Shown here piece after piece: positions 26,121 to 33,673 of a stretch of DNA of 64,000 bases. Position 1 is the stretch's first letter, and the number at the start of each line of letters is the position of its first letter. Source of the DNA: Candidatus Poribacteria bacterium (lineage in GTDB: Bacteria > Poribacteria > WGA-4E > WGA-3G); the NCBI GenBank assembly GCA_028821605.1, contig JAPPFM010000017.1, forward strand, positions 35,049 to 99,048, given 5' to 3'. The notes beneath the pieces were generated by a model. The model was given only the letters and a program-made list of their open reading frames with translations, was not told the DNA's origin and did not search any database. A program made the translations under genes and the position numbers.

Positions 26121-27371
26121 TTATTCCTTTGTCTGTCCAGCGACAGCCGATGCGCGTGCTCCTACGCCGAGTACTGCTAAGAAGCCTTCCGAATCGGCGT
26201 GGTCGAAATCGCCGATTGCTTCCATGGAAGCGGTCTCCTCAGAGTAGAGTGAGTGCGGTACGCCTCCTGCAGCGTGGAATGCTACATTTCCTTTGTAGAG
26301 CACTACCGTGAGGGTACCACTCGCCAAATCGGTCAGCGGTTGGATAGAAGATAGTAGTGCGTGTGTAGCAGCATCAAACCAGTAGCCTTGATAAATCTGC
26401 TCTGCGATTGTTTTGGCTACGCCATCAAAGTGTCGGCGCGCACGCCTATCTAAAATCAGTTGGAGTAGATACTCGTAACACTTCCCAAGCAATTCCATCC
26501 CCGGAGATTCATAAACGCCGCGGCTTTTAATCCCGACAAACCGATTTTCAACGGTGTGAATGCCGATACCGACACCGTTTCGTCCACCGATGCGGTTTGC
26601 TTCTAACAAACTCTGAAGTGCCGTGACAGGGCTTCCGTTGACTTCTACAGGTGTTCCACGGGCAAAGGCAACGGTAAAGTGTTCTACGTCATCAGGTGCA
26701 TTTTTCGGATGGACTCCCATGCCGGGGTTGATGAACCCTGCCGGCGTTTTCAGCGATTCAAGTCGTCCGGCTTCGTGCGTGAGTCCAAGGAGATTTGCGT
26801 CGGTTGAGTAGGGTTTTTCGTGTGTGGCGGTAATCGGTAGGTTGTGTGCTTGGCAATAGTCTATCATCTCTTTCCTGCCGCCGAACTTTTTCAGGAATTC
26901 AGCGTCTCGCCATGGCGCGTAGACAGCAAATTGGGGATTGAGCATATTCGTGGCGAGTTGAAACCGTACTTGATCGTTGCCTCTACCGGTTGCGCCGTGT
27001 GTCAAGATGGAAATACCGCGCTTTTCCATCTCCGGCAGGAGTGCTTTCACCGTAACGTGTCGCGCAATACCTGTCGTATTCCAGTAGCCGCCTTCATACA
27101 TCGCTTGGCACTGGATGAGTCGGATCCCATCTTCTGCGAGTGCGTCTTTCGCATCTACAATAATAGCGTCTTCGGCACCACATGCCAACATCCGTCCCCG
27201 GATTTCGGAAACGTCTCGTTCATCAGGTTGACCGAGGTCCGCCGTAAAACAGACGACGTTGACTCCGTTATCGACTAACCATTTGGTAATAGTGCAACTG
27301 TCTAAACCTCCCGAAACGGCAGCACCAATCGTTTTTCCTTTTAATGTATCAATATTCAAAGTAATCTCCAA
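26121..27371 (-). CDS. argG: Argininosuccinate synthase
   Basis: 416 residues. The ATP-pyrophosphatase P-loop is AVSGGLDSCTITKWL, followed by VNVVCFTADLGQPDERD, the citrulline/aspartate-binding region LTHGATGRGNDQVRFQLATNML, and APWRDAEFLKKFGGRKEMIDY. LGQPDE and YGGYW-type (MYEGGYWNTTGIARH) segments resemble the E. coli-type ArgG more than the short type. It ligates citrulline and aspartate to argininosuccinate with ATP in arginine biosynthesis. It is monocistronic on the minus strand; argH is not nearby. Confidence 0.97.
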   Translation of the reverse strand: MEITLNIDTLKGKTIGAAVSGGLDSCTITKWLVDNGVNVVCFTADLGQPDERDVSEIRGRMLACGAEDAIIVDAKDALAEDGIRLIQCQAMYEGGYWNTTGIARHVTVKALLPEMEKRGISILTHGATGRGNDQVRFQLATNMLNPQFAVYAPWRDAEFLKKFGGRKEMIDYCQAHNLPITATHEKPYSTDANLLGLTHEAGRLESLKTPAGFINPGMGVHPKNAPDDVEHFTVAFARGTPVEVNGSPVTALQSLLEANRIGGRNGVGIGIHTVENRFVGIKSRGVYESPGMELLGKCYEYLLQLILDRRARRHFDGVAKTIAEQIYQGYWFDAATHALLSSIQPLTDLASGTLTVVLYKGNVAFHAAGGVPHSLYSEETASMEAIGDFDHADSEGFLAVLGVGARASAVAGQTKE

Positions 27372-27521
27372 GGTATTGTGTATTAAATTATGACGGAATT
27401 ATACCACTTTTCGGCGCGGCTTGCAAACCAATATTGGAGTGAAGATATAAAACAGCAAAATGTTTGAGTTGCGGAAAGCAGCAGAAAATATTATAATATT
27501 CGATAGGAGTCCCTTATATAC

Positions 27522-27552
27522 TTATCACATAAATATTATTATTTTATATGAT
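27522..27552. promoter_or_regulatory. AT-rich palindrome upstream of the accessory island
   Basis: TATCA-C-ATAAA (27522-27532) mirrors TTTAT-A-TGATA (27542-27552) with one mismatch. It lies in the 294-base gap 27372-27665 upstream of the terminase-like gene. A TATAAT at 27491-27496 with a weak TTGCGG 16 bases upstream is a possible promoter just before it, so the palindrome would fall downstream of the transcription start. Confidence 0.35.
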
Positions 27553-27665
27553 AAATTTCTGATAACTACTAAGTGCTGCTGACTGGTATGGCTACGGCGC
27601 AAGATTTCCAACTTCGCCAGTGTTGCACTATCCATAATTATACTAACATTTTTTAGGAGGTTTTC

Positions 27666-28145
27666 ATGAAAACCCATAATAATGGCAATCAGTTACCGAA
27701 GGAGACAAAACTGGCGTACGCGTATTATAAACTGTACCGTGATATGCCAGCAGAGGAACGTTCTTTGCGGGTGCTATGTGAACGCGAAGTGAACGGTAAA
27801 AAAAGATCTATTTCGCTACTTGGGCGTTGGTCGAGTGAACACAATTGGCAAGAGCGAATTGCGGTTTATGACGCTGAAGTTGAGCGTGCTGCATATCAAG
27901 AAAAATTGGCTCAACGGCAGGCAGAGGTCGAGGCGTTTATAGATGAAGATATGGCGATCTCCATCAAATTCCAAAAACTTTGCAAGACGCGGCTTGAGGA
28001 ATTGGACCAAGCCGGGAAGGATATGGATTGTAAAGAACTACGTCAATTGGCGTTGACGTATAAAGAATGTCGGGAGTGGTTAAAGAACCTGATAGGAATT
28101 TTGGAAGAGGTAGAGGATGAAGAAGAAGAAACGTCAGAAGATTAA
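27666..28145 (+). CDS. Phage terminase small-subunit-like HTH protein
   Basis: 159 residues with AGGAGG 5 bases before the ATG. The segment AYAYYKLYRDMPAEERSLRVLCEREVNGKKRSISLLGRWSSEHNWQERIAVYDAEVERA matches the usual head of PBSX/phage small-terminase-like HTH proteins (A..AF..Y.d....RSl...l.......L..WS...NW..R...yD). The remainder is a charged coiled-coil with an acidic C-terminus (EEVEDEEEETSED). In phages this protein binds packaging sites. No large terminase, portal or capsid gene is nearby, so it is a phage-derived or satellite remnant, or repurposed. The next gene overlaps it by 29 bases. Confidence 0.6.
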   Translation: MKTHNNGNQLPKETKLAYAYYKLYRDMPAEERSLRVLCEREVNGKKRSISLLGRWSSEHNWQERIAVYDAEVERAAYQEKLAQRQAEVEAFIDEDMAISIKFQKLCKTRLEELDQAGKDMDCKELRQLALTYKECREWLKNLIGILEEVEDEEEETSED

Positions 28146-29115
28146 TTTTCATGAGTTCCGTTATCCGAAGCGGTTGAAGTCAAAGGTGGCCTTGATGTCT
28201 CCAGAACGACTCGGTGAATTGTATACGGAATGGGTCGATTTTGTTCGGCAGTTTACTCTGTGTAGTGGCGGTGAATGGTATATTGATTTCTGTAATGACG
28301 AGTTTCGCGAGTGGTTTGATAGTGATGACTGTTGGTGGTCAAAGAGGGATGATATCCTCGCGTTTCGTCGGTGGTATGAAAAGAACAAGGAGGTGTTGAC
28401 ATCCGCAGCATTTCAACATTATAAGGTGGAACGAAAGGCACAGAAAGCAGCATTACATAAGCGGTTTTATTCCTTAGATCCTATCAAATACCATTATGAG
28501 ATTTCTCTTGGTTATATCGGTAGATGGTTGACTATTCTTGAGAGATGGTATAAAGAGGAGGTAGTGACATACAAACTGGCGCAGGCTTTGCTTTTGGAGG
28601 TTGCAATGACTGAATTCGTCTTTTTACGAGAGACAGCATCTGTGCGGGAGAGTCAGGAATATAAGGAGTGGTTTCTGGTGGATGAGGCGAATGATCTGTT
28701 TCCACAGATGCGCAATAGAGGTCCACAGGACTGGAAATGGCAGGCATTGAGATCGAGTAACGATTGCTATTGGGGGGACAGGGAACAGGCAGAGTTGATT
28801 GTTTCGGCGGTGCGTGCACGGGTCTCCTCTGGAAATCCTGATGAAGAAATTCTCGGTTTGATAGCGGCGGAACATGCGCGGTTTTCATCAAGTGATCTGG
28901 ATTTTGAATATTACCGGTCGTCAGTGATTGCGTCTTGTTTTTCTTCTGATTCTATTATGTCGAGGTGGCGTTCAGAGATAGAAACGTGTTTGCAAGAATG
29001 GGATGCGCGTGGAAGAGGTTTTGGATGGGATGCACTTGCGGTTCAAAAACAGGAAGAGATTCGGGCATTTTGGGAAAGGTGGGGAAATGTTCAGACAGAG
29101 AATGAGGATTTATAG
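28117..29115 (+). CDS. Unknown Trp/Tyr-rich protein
   Basis: 332 residues beginning MKKKKRQKINFHEF, with GAGGTAGAGG just before the ATG, which lies inside the end of the upstream gene in another frame. I do not recognise a family. It is unusually rich in Trp, Tyr, Arg and Glu (ECWWSK-like: DDCWWSKRDD, FRRWYEKN, RWLTILERWYKEEV, WKWQALRSSNDCYWGD, WRSEIETCLQEWDARG) and predicted to be mostly helical and soluble. No signal peptide or transmembrane helix is visible. Its overlap with the small-terminase-like gene implies a two-gene unit of phage or mobile origin. Confidence 0.7.
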   Translation: MKKKKRQKINFHEFRYPKRLKSKVALMSPERLGELYTEWVDFVRQFTLCSGGEWYIDFCNDEFREWFDSDDCWWSKRDDILAFRRWYEKNKEVLTSAAFQHYKVERKAQKAALHKRFYSLDPIKYHYEISLGYIGRWLTILERWYKEEVVTYKLAQALLLEVAMTEFVFLRETASVRESQEYKEWFLVDEANDLFPQMRNRGPQDWKWQALRSSNDCYWGDREQAELIVSAVRARVSSGNPDEEILGLIAAEHARFSSSDLDFEYYRSSVIASCFSSDSIMSRWRSEIETCLQEWDARGRGFGWDALAVQKQEEIRAFWERWGNVQTENEDL

Positions 29116-29117
29116 CG

Positions 29118-29348
29118 TTAATAAGTATCCACAATAGTTTCGTTTACTGTCTCACGCCAAGAATCTTCAAATAGCATGCGGAAAGACATTGTTTTGTTAT
29201 TGGGTGCGGTGATCTCCATCGTGCCGTGTTGTGTATCGTTTCGATATACTTTTTCTAACGTTTTGATAAGTTTTTGTTTATAGGTGGTGTCGGTGTTACC
29301 TTCGAGGTGCAGTCCCTTGGTCTCGAAGATACAAAGCCTTTTTGCCAT
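29118..29348 (-). pseudogene. C-terminal remnant of a restriction/helicase-type protein
   Basis: A 76-codon fragment starting MAKRLCIFETKGLHLEG and continuing NTDTTYKQKLIKTLEKVYR, then SFRMLFEDSWRETVNETI. The pattern (L/I)ETKG.HL.GN.DT.YK..L...L resembles the extreme C-terminus of type III restriction endonuclease (Res) and related DEAD/DEAH helicase-nucleases, where ETKG is the nuclease Glu/Lys segment. Everything upstream (helicase domains) is missing; the frame runs only to 29396. It is convergent with the unknown gene at 28117. I infer a truncated leftover of a defence gene. A small stand-alone protein is possible but less likely. Confidence 0.5.
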
Positions 29349-29484
29349 ATATCCGATAGTAACGACGCTGTAGACGCAATAAATGAACATGCACACTATG
29401 CATATCGTCTATCAGATTGCCAATCTGTATGATATTAGATTGATGGGACAACTCGTATTTATACGTTTTCATCCGGTTTATCCG

Positions 29485-29568
29485 TTATCCGTCTTTACCC
29501 ATTACGAGTGGGAGGAAACCAGCATGTTACCAAGTGATAATGCTCGTAATGCTGGTTTCCAACGGATA
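29485..29568. repeat. Long hairpin with competing pairings
   Basis: GGAAACCAGCAT (29514-29525) is perfectly complementary to ATGCTGGTTTCC (29549-29560), extended outside by TATCCGT (29485-29491) and ACGGATA (29562-29568). A second perfect 9-bp pair, CATTACGAG (29500-29508) with CTCGTAATG (29543-29551), crosses it and shares three bases. It lies in the 504-base gap 29349-29852, together with the end-repeat at 29630 and the promoter at 29787. Confidence 0.65.
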
Positions 29569-29629
29569 CTATAAGTACATCACATTTTTAGCACAATGTC
29601 AATCTTTTTTCAACGATAATACCTGATAC

Positions 29630-29669
29630 CCGTCTACATCCCGTAAGTTAAAGCATGGGGATTTGACGG
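29630..29669 (-). repeat. IS200/IS605-like end hairpin, copy 1
   Basis: Read on the minus strand this 40-base block matches 54043-54082 at 35 of 40 positions by eye, all five differences being transitions. It contains CCATGCTTTAACTTACGGGATG, an imperfect hairpin of the kind seen at ends of IS200/IS605 elements, and closes with CCGTC/GACGG-type ends. No transposase gene is adjacent. Confidence 0.6.
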
Positions 29670-29786
29670 GTTGGGTTAATTCTATAAGGACAGTTGTCAA
29701 TCCTCTACTATCCTGAAAATCATAGAATCCAGCAAATCCTGATTCAGACAATCAACAAACATTTTACACATCTAATCAAGAAAATC

Positions 29787-29815
29787 TTGACATCCTTTCC
29801 CAAATTGCGTACAAT
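29787..29815 (+). promoter_or_regulatory. sigma70-type promoter of the propeller/lipoate-ligase genes
   Basis: Perfect TTGACA (29787-29792), 17-base spacer and TACAAT (29810-29815), 38 bases before the start of the next gene. Confidence 0.85.
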
Positions 29816-29852
29816 AAAACCTCAATAAAATATATCGTATACGGAGGTTCTC

Positions 29853-30485
29853 ATGCCAACAATCGAAAAAGTTTTTGACTCCCCAGGTCCACAACCCAAT
29901 GGAATGCAAGCCACTGAAGACGGTCTTTGGATTCTCGACCAACAGACCAATGAAGTGCATCTCGTCTCTTACGAGGGCGATGTAAAAAAGACACTCGCTA
30001 CCGGTTCCGATAGAGGCAGCGGTATTACGGATACAGGTGACACACTCTGGCTTGCGTCTACCTATAGCTGCGAAATCTTATCAACGGATCCAGAAAGCGG
30101 TGAGACCCTTGCCTCTTATGACACCCCTGGCGCAGGTCAGACCGGTGCGCACGGTTTAGAATGGCGCGACAATAAACTCTGGATAGCAGTACCCCCTTCT
30201 GCCACCGTTTATCAAGTAGACGTTGAAGACGGTTTTAAGGTGATTCATACACTCCCGGCTCCCGGTGATCGACCACACGGGATCGCATGGGTAGGTGACG
30301 ATCTCTGGTGCGTTGAGACAAATCATCGCGCGATCTTCCACCTCAATCCAGAAGATGGCAGCCATCTGAACAAAATTGAGATACCGGAACCCCATCCTGA
30401 ACCCCATGGAATGACCTACTGGGACGGATATTTCTGGTATTGTGATGCACATACCACCGAAGTATGTCGCGTCCCGTTATCCTAA
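29853..30485 (+). CDS. SMP-30/NHL-like beta-propeller protein
   Basis: 210 residues with GGAGG 7 bases before the ATG. It consists of repeated propeller blades: PQPNGMQATEDGLWILDQQTNEVHLV, GSGITDTGDTLWLASTYSCEILSTD, GAHGLEWRDNKLWIAVPPSATVYQVD, PHGIAWVGDDLWCVETNHRAIFHLN and PHGMTYWDGYFWYCDAHTTEVCRV. Each has the HG(I/L/M).W..d.LW pattern, giving about five blades, fewer than a closed six-blade SMP-30 propeller. There is no signal peptide. Related proteins are lactonases or glutaminyl cyclase-like; activity is unassigned. It overlaps the lipoate ligase gene by 22 bases. Confidence 0.85.
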   Translation: MPTIEKVFDSPGPQPNGMQATEDGLWILDQQTNEVHLVSYEGDVKKTLATGSDRGSGITDTGDTLWLASTYSCEILSTDPESGETLASYDTPGAGQTGAHGLEWRDNKLWIAVPPSATVYQVDVEDGFKVIHTLPAPGDRPHGIAWVGDDLWCVETNHRAIFHLNPEDGSHLNKIEIPEPHPEPHGMTYWDGYFWYCDAHTTEVCRVPLS

Positions 30486-31267
30486 TGGAAACAATTGGCA
30501 GACTCCTAAATATGGGAAAAAGCAGTGCCCCGATGAATATGGCGGTTGACGAAGCAATTCTGCTTTCGCAGAAGGAGCGGTCCACTCCGACACTGCGGTT
30601 TTACGATTGGGAGTCACCCGCATTCAGTTTCGGTTACTTTCAAGATATTGCCTCAGAGGTTGATGTAGACGGGTGCCGCGCGGATGGCATCGAATTGGTG
30701 AAACGGATGACTGGCGGTGGAACCGTCGTGCATGGATGGGAATTGACCTATACGCTGGTTCTTCCGCGAGGTGCTGGAGAAATAGGTGTTTCTGAAGCGT
30801 ATCGACGCATTGGGCAATCTCTCGTCAAGGCGTTTCAACAACTCGGTGTTCTTGCAGAGTGCTATGCTGCAGACGCAGATACCTCGCAGTCTGCCCAGAA
30901 TATCTGTCTGACAAATCCTGCTGAGTACGACGTTATGTGTAACGAAAAGAAGTTAGCAGGTGTTTCTGTGAGGCGTAATCGGGATGGGATACTGTTTCAG
31001 GGCTACATCTCTTTGGACATGCCGCCTGCGTCAATCCTCGCTCGCGTTTCAAAAGACGCTGAAGTCCAAGAAATGCTGCGTGAAAAATCAGCCGCTATTA
31101 ATGCAGAAGGACGTTTTGTGACAAGGGCTGCACTCATCCAAGCCATCTCTGAAACATTCGACCTCGGGATTGCGTTTAAGTCCGGAAAACTGTCGCTGAC
31201 AGAACGAGCACAGGCGGAAACCCTTACTGAAACCAAATATGCCACAACAGCGTGGAATTTTGGATGA
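30464..31267 (+). CDS. Lipoate-protein ligase family protein
   Basis: 267 residues. The biotin/lipoate A/B ligase fold is shown by APMNMAVDEAILLS, TLRFYDWESPAFSFGYFQ, the lipoyl-AMP loop VKRMTGGGTVVHGWELTYTL (RRxTGGGxVxH type, with Lys-Arg) and the catalytic Lys segment EKKLAGVSVRRNRDGILFQGYI. It attaches lipoyl or octanoyl groups to E2/GcvH domains (LplA/LipM/LipL-like). The start at 30464 overlaps the propeller gene; ATG 30485, just after that gene's stop, is an alternative, and neither has a clear ribosome site. Confidence 0.92.
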   Translation: MSRPVILMETIGRLLNMGKSSAPMNMAVDEAILLSQKERSTPTLRFYDWESPAFSFGYFQDIASEVDVDGCRADGIELVKRMTGGGTVVHGWELTYTLVLPRGAGEIGVSEAYRRIGQSLVKAFQQLGVLAECYAADADTSQSAQNICLTNPAEYDVMCNEKKLAGVSVRRNRDGILFQGYISLDMPPASILARVSKDAEVQEMLREKSAAINAEGRFVTRAALIQAISETFDLGIAFKSGKLSLTERAQAETLTETKYATTAWNFG

Positions 31268-31337
31268 CGGAATAATTAAAAAAACCATCAAAAACATTAG
31301 CCCGTAATGTAATGGAGGGCGGGTTTAAGAAACGCAC

Positions 31338-32435
31338 GTGAAAGCCTTAACTCCTGTCGTTTCTCCGCAAGGTATAATTAAAAAACCTACCAACACCGTG
31401 CTCATTCCGCAGGGCGCGTTTATCATGGGCACCGATATTGAAGACTTCTACGGTACCGCCTTAGCCAATTCAGAGCATGCCAAACTCGATGAAGCACCGA
31501 TGCATGTTCGTTTCCTTGAGGCATATCTCATTGAGCAGTATCCGGTAACAAACGCCGAATACGCTGCTTTTGTACAAGCGGCGGATCATCCACCACCCGT
31601 CCATTGGAAAAATGGGAACTTCGCGCCTGAAGATGCGAATTTGCCCGTCGTTCATGTGAATTGGTATGATAGCAACGCGTATGCGCAATGGGCAGGCAAA
31701 CGGTTACCAACAGAAGCGGAATGGGAGAAAGCATGTCGTGGACCTGACGGGCGAATTTATCCCTGGGGCAACACTTTCGTCCCCGATGAACCGGAATCTA
31801 CAGAAACCTCACAGATTTTGACGACGCATCTCACTGCCGCAGGTGTTCGTCCTGCCACATCAAGTCCTTACGGTGTCGGCGACGCTGCTGGTAATGTCTG
31901 GGAATGGACTGCAGATTGGTATAAACCATATCCTGACACAAAGCGTCAAAAGTCTAAACGGACGACAGACGATAAACATAAGGCGTTGCGTGGTGGTTCA
32001 TGGTTAGAAGTGCGAGATGGCACGGCGGAGCGTTACTTTCGGTGTGCGAATCGCTTACATGCACCACCAGACTATACCGCTGGAAATATCGGTTTCCGCT
32101 GTGTGCGCGAAGTGTCGTCGGGACAAACTGAGTCGGTGCATGTGCCCGTAGAACCGCTTGTTGACTATGTAAAACAACGAAAACTAACGAATCTACATCT
32201 CCTTCAAAAACGCACACAAAAAAACGGTCTCAAAGATACGGTCATCGCTGTCCTGCTGATCGGTGGAGCGGCTTATGGTATTATTGAGGAGCCTGAGTTG
32301 GTATTAGGCGGCGTGACGGCGGGTATCATTGGCACTGGGTTTCTCTTTAGTGCATGTGTTAATTTTTGGCGGAGATGGCGCGCAGTGGAGCGAGCAAAAC
32401 AGGTCGCGTCCGAAAGTTTCTTACCTTTTCAATGA
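31338..32435 (+). CDS. FGE-sulfatase domain (SUMF1-like) protein with C-terminal membrane helix
   Basis: 365 residues from a GTG without a well-placed ribosome site. The formylglycine-generating-enzyme-like domain spans ~20-265: VLIPQGAFIMGTD, EQYPVTNAEYAAFV, LPVVHVNWYDSNAYAQWAGKRLPTEAEWEKACRG, YPWGN, GVGDAAGNVWEWTADWY, ALRGGSWLE and NIGFRCVRE. In true FGE two cysteines in the C-terminal part bind copper; here Cys residues in YFRCANRLH and GFRCVRE are the only candidates, and RCA.R is a general family feature, so catalytic FGE activity is uncertain. The C-terminus adds two hydrophobic stretches (TVIAVLLIGGAAYGII and GVTAGIIGTGFLFSACVNF). It might activate the sulfatase at 22655, but this is inference. 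Confidence 0.88.
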   Translation: MKALTPVVSPQGIIKKPTNTVLIPQGAFIMGTDIEDFYGTALANSEHAKLDEAPMHVRFLEAYLIEQYPVTNAEYAAFVQAADHPPPVHWKNGNFAPEDANLPVVHVNWYDSNAYAQWAGKRLPTEAEWEKACRGPDGRIYPWGNTFVPDEPESTETSQILTTHLTAAGVRPATSSPYGVGDAAGNVWEWTADWYKPYPDTKRQKSKRTTDDKHKALRGGSWLEVRDGTAERYFRCANRLHAPPDYTAGNIGFRCVREVSSGQTESVHVPVEPLVDYVKQRKLTNLHLLQKRTQKNGLKDTVIAVLLIGGAAYGIIEEPELVLGGVTAGIIGTGFLFSACVNFWRRWRAVERAKQVASESFLPFQ

Positions 32436-32449
32436 AGGCATTTTTCACG

Positions 32450-32478
32450 TTGACGAGAATTTAAATTCGGTGTAAACT
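32450..32478 (+). promoter_or_regulatory. Probable promoter of the PhyH gene
   Basis: TTGACG (32450-32455), 17-base spacer, TAAACT (32473-32478), ~50 bases upstream of the gene. Confidence 0.55.
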
Positions 32479-32529
32479 TTTCATAAACTAAAGCATCGCG
32501 ACAGTGCGTCGCTCTTATGGGAGAAAACA

Positions 32530-33378
32530 ATGAACCCGCTATGTTTAGAACACTGTTTGAGCGAAACAGAAAAACAGCAGTTTGAAGAGAACGGTTTCTT
32601 GATAGTTGAAGATGCTATCACCCAGGAAATGGTTGATAAATTGGTCATCGCTGTTGATCGGGTTGGCGCAGAACACCTGGGCAAAGACGAGCTCCCACCC
32701 GATGCGCAATTCAACCTCCTCGATTTTGTCGGCAGAGACGAAAGCTTTATTGAACTGCTTGACTGGCATAAGACATTTCCGAAAGTCTGGGGTATTTTGG
32801 GGTGGAACATCAAACTCTATCATTCACATCTAATTGTGCTACCGCCACTACCACCGGAAGAACGAGACAAACCTAAGCGTCTCGGTTGGCACCAAGATAG
32901 TGGAAGACTCAATATCGAATTGGAGGGCGATCCGCGACCGCGTGTATCGTTGAAGGTAGCATTTTTCCTGACCGATACATCTGTGCCGGGACGCGGTAAT
33001 TTTTCCGTGGTTCCGGGCAGCCACAAATGGAATGCGTTAGAGATGCCTGATGAAAATACGGCAGATCCGGAGACGGCTATATCTGTATTTGCCAAACCGG
33101 GAACGGCTGTCTTTTTCGATCGCCGATTATGGCATGCTGCGGGACGAAACAGCTCCGACATCACCCGGAAAGTGTTGTTTTACGGCTACAGTTATCGTTG
33201 GTTGCAACCGCGGGATAATATGACAGTGGAGCATTTCATGGAACGCTCCGACCCGATTCGACAGCAGATTTTAGGTAAAAGCACAGGCGGAATGGGGTAT
33301 ACCTCGCCCGGTGAAAAAGATGTGCCGCTTCGTTCGTGGATTCAGGAAAATCTCGGTTCTGAGGCGGTTGTGAATTAG
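32530..33378 (+). CDS. Phytanoyl-CoA dioxygenase (PhyH) family protein
   Basis: 282 residues with GGGAG upstream. It is a 2-oxoglutarate/Fe(II)-dependent oxygenase: QQFEENGFLIVEDAITQEMVDKL is the family N-terminus, the HxD pair is in LGWHQDSGRL, the distal His in FFDRRLWHAAGRNSS, and the Arg that binds 2-oxoglutarate is probably in DITRKVLFYGYSYRW. PGSHKWN is also characteristic. Members hydroxylate diverse small molecules. The family is strongly amplified in Poribacteria. It is monocistronic, with a promoter before and a hairpin after. Confidence 0.93.
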   Translation: MNPLCLEHCLSETEKQQFEENGFLIVEDAITQEMVDKLVIAVDRVGAEHLGKDELPPDAQFNLLDFVGRDESFIELLDWHKTFPKVWGILGWNIKLYHSHLIVLPPLPPEERDKPKRLGWHQDSGRLNIELEGDPRPRVSLKVAFFLTDTSVPGRGNFSVVPGSHKWNALEMPDENTADPETAISVFAKPGTAVFFDRRLWHAAGRNSSDITRKVLFYGYSYRWLQPRDNMTVEHFMERSDPIRQQILGKSTGGMGYTSPGEKDVPLRSWIQENLGSEAVVN

Positions 33379-33392
33379 TAGAGAAAAATAAC

Positions 33393-33414
33393 GGGCGAGC
33401 AACCCCGCTCGCCC
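33393..33414 (+). terminator. GC-rich hairpin after the PhyH gene, likely terminator
   Basis: GGGCGAGC (33393-33400), loop AACCCC, GCTCGCCC (33407-33414), 15 bases after the stop. The stem is perfect but the downstream T-run is delayed (TCACGGTTTT), so it may be a weak terminator or a REP-like hairpin. The rest of the 295-base gap to 33674 is AT-rich with no named feature. Confidence 0.6.
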
Positions 33415-33673
33415 TCACGGTTTTGAATAACATATCATTTTTTTTGGCAATTCTGAAAAGAAAATTGTATACTTTTATTCAATAACATGAGTTTAACACA
33501 GAAATACCACACGATCTTTATAGCGTTTGCACGTTCCCTTTTTTCCTTCTTTTCTTGAAAGGAAAAGATGCCGAATTTCCTGTTTTTATGCTGTAAACTC
33601 TTAAGTTAGACTCACGTTCAATATATTCGTATACAATTTTCTGACATGGTTGGAATAGGAGTTGCCACCTTTC

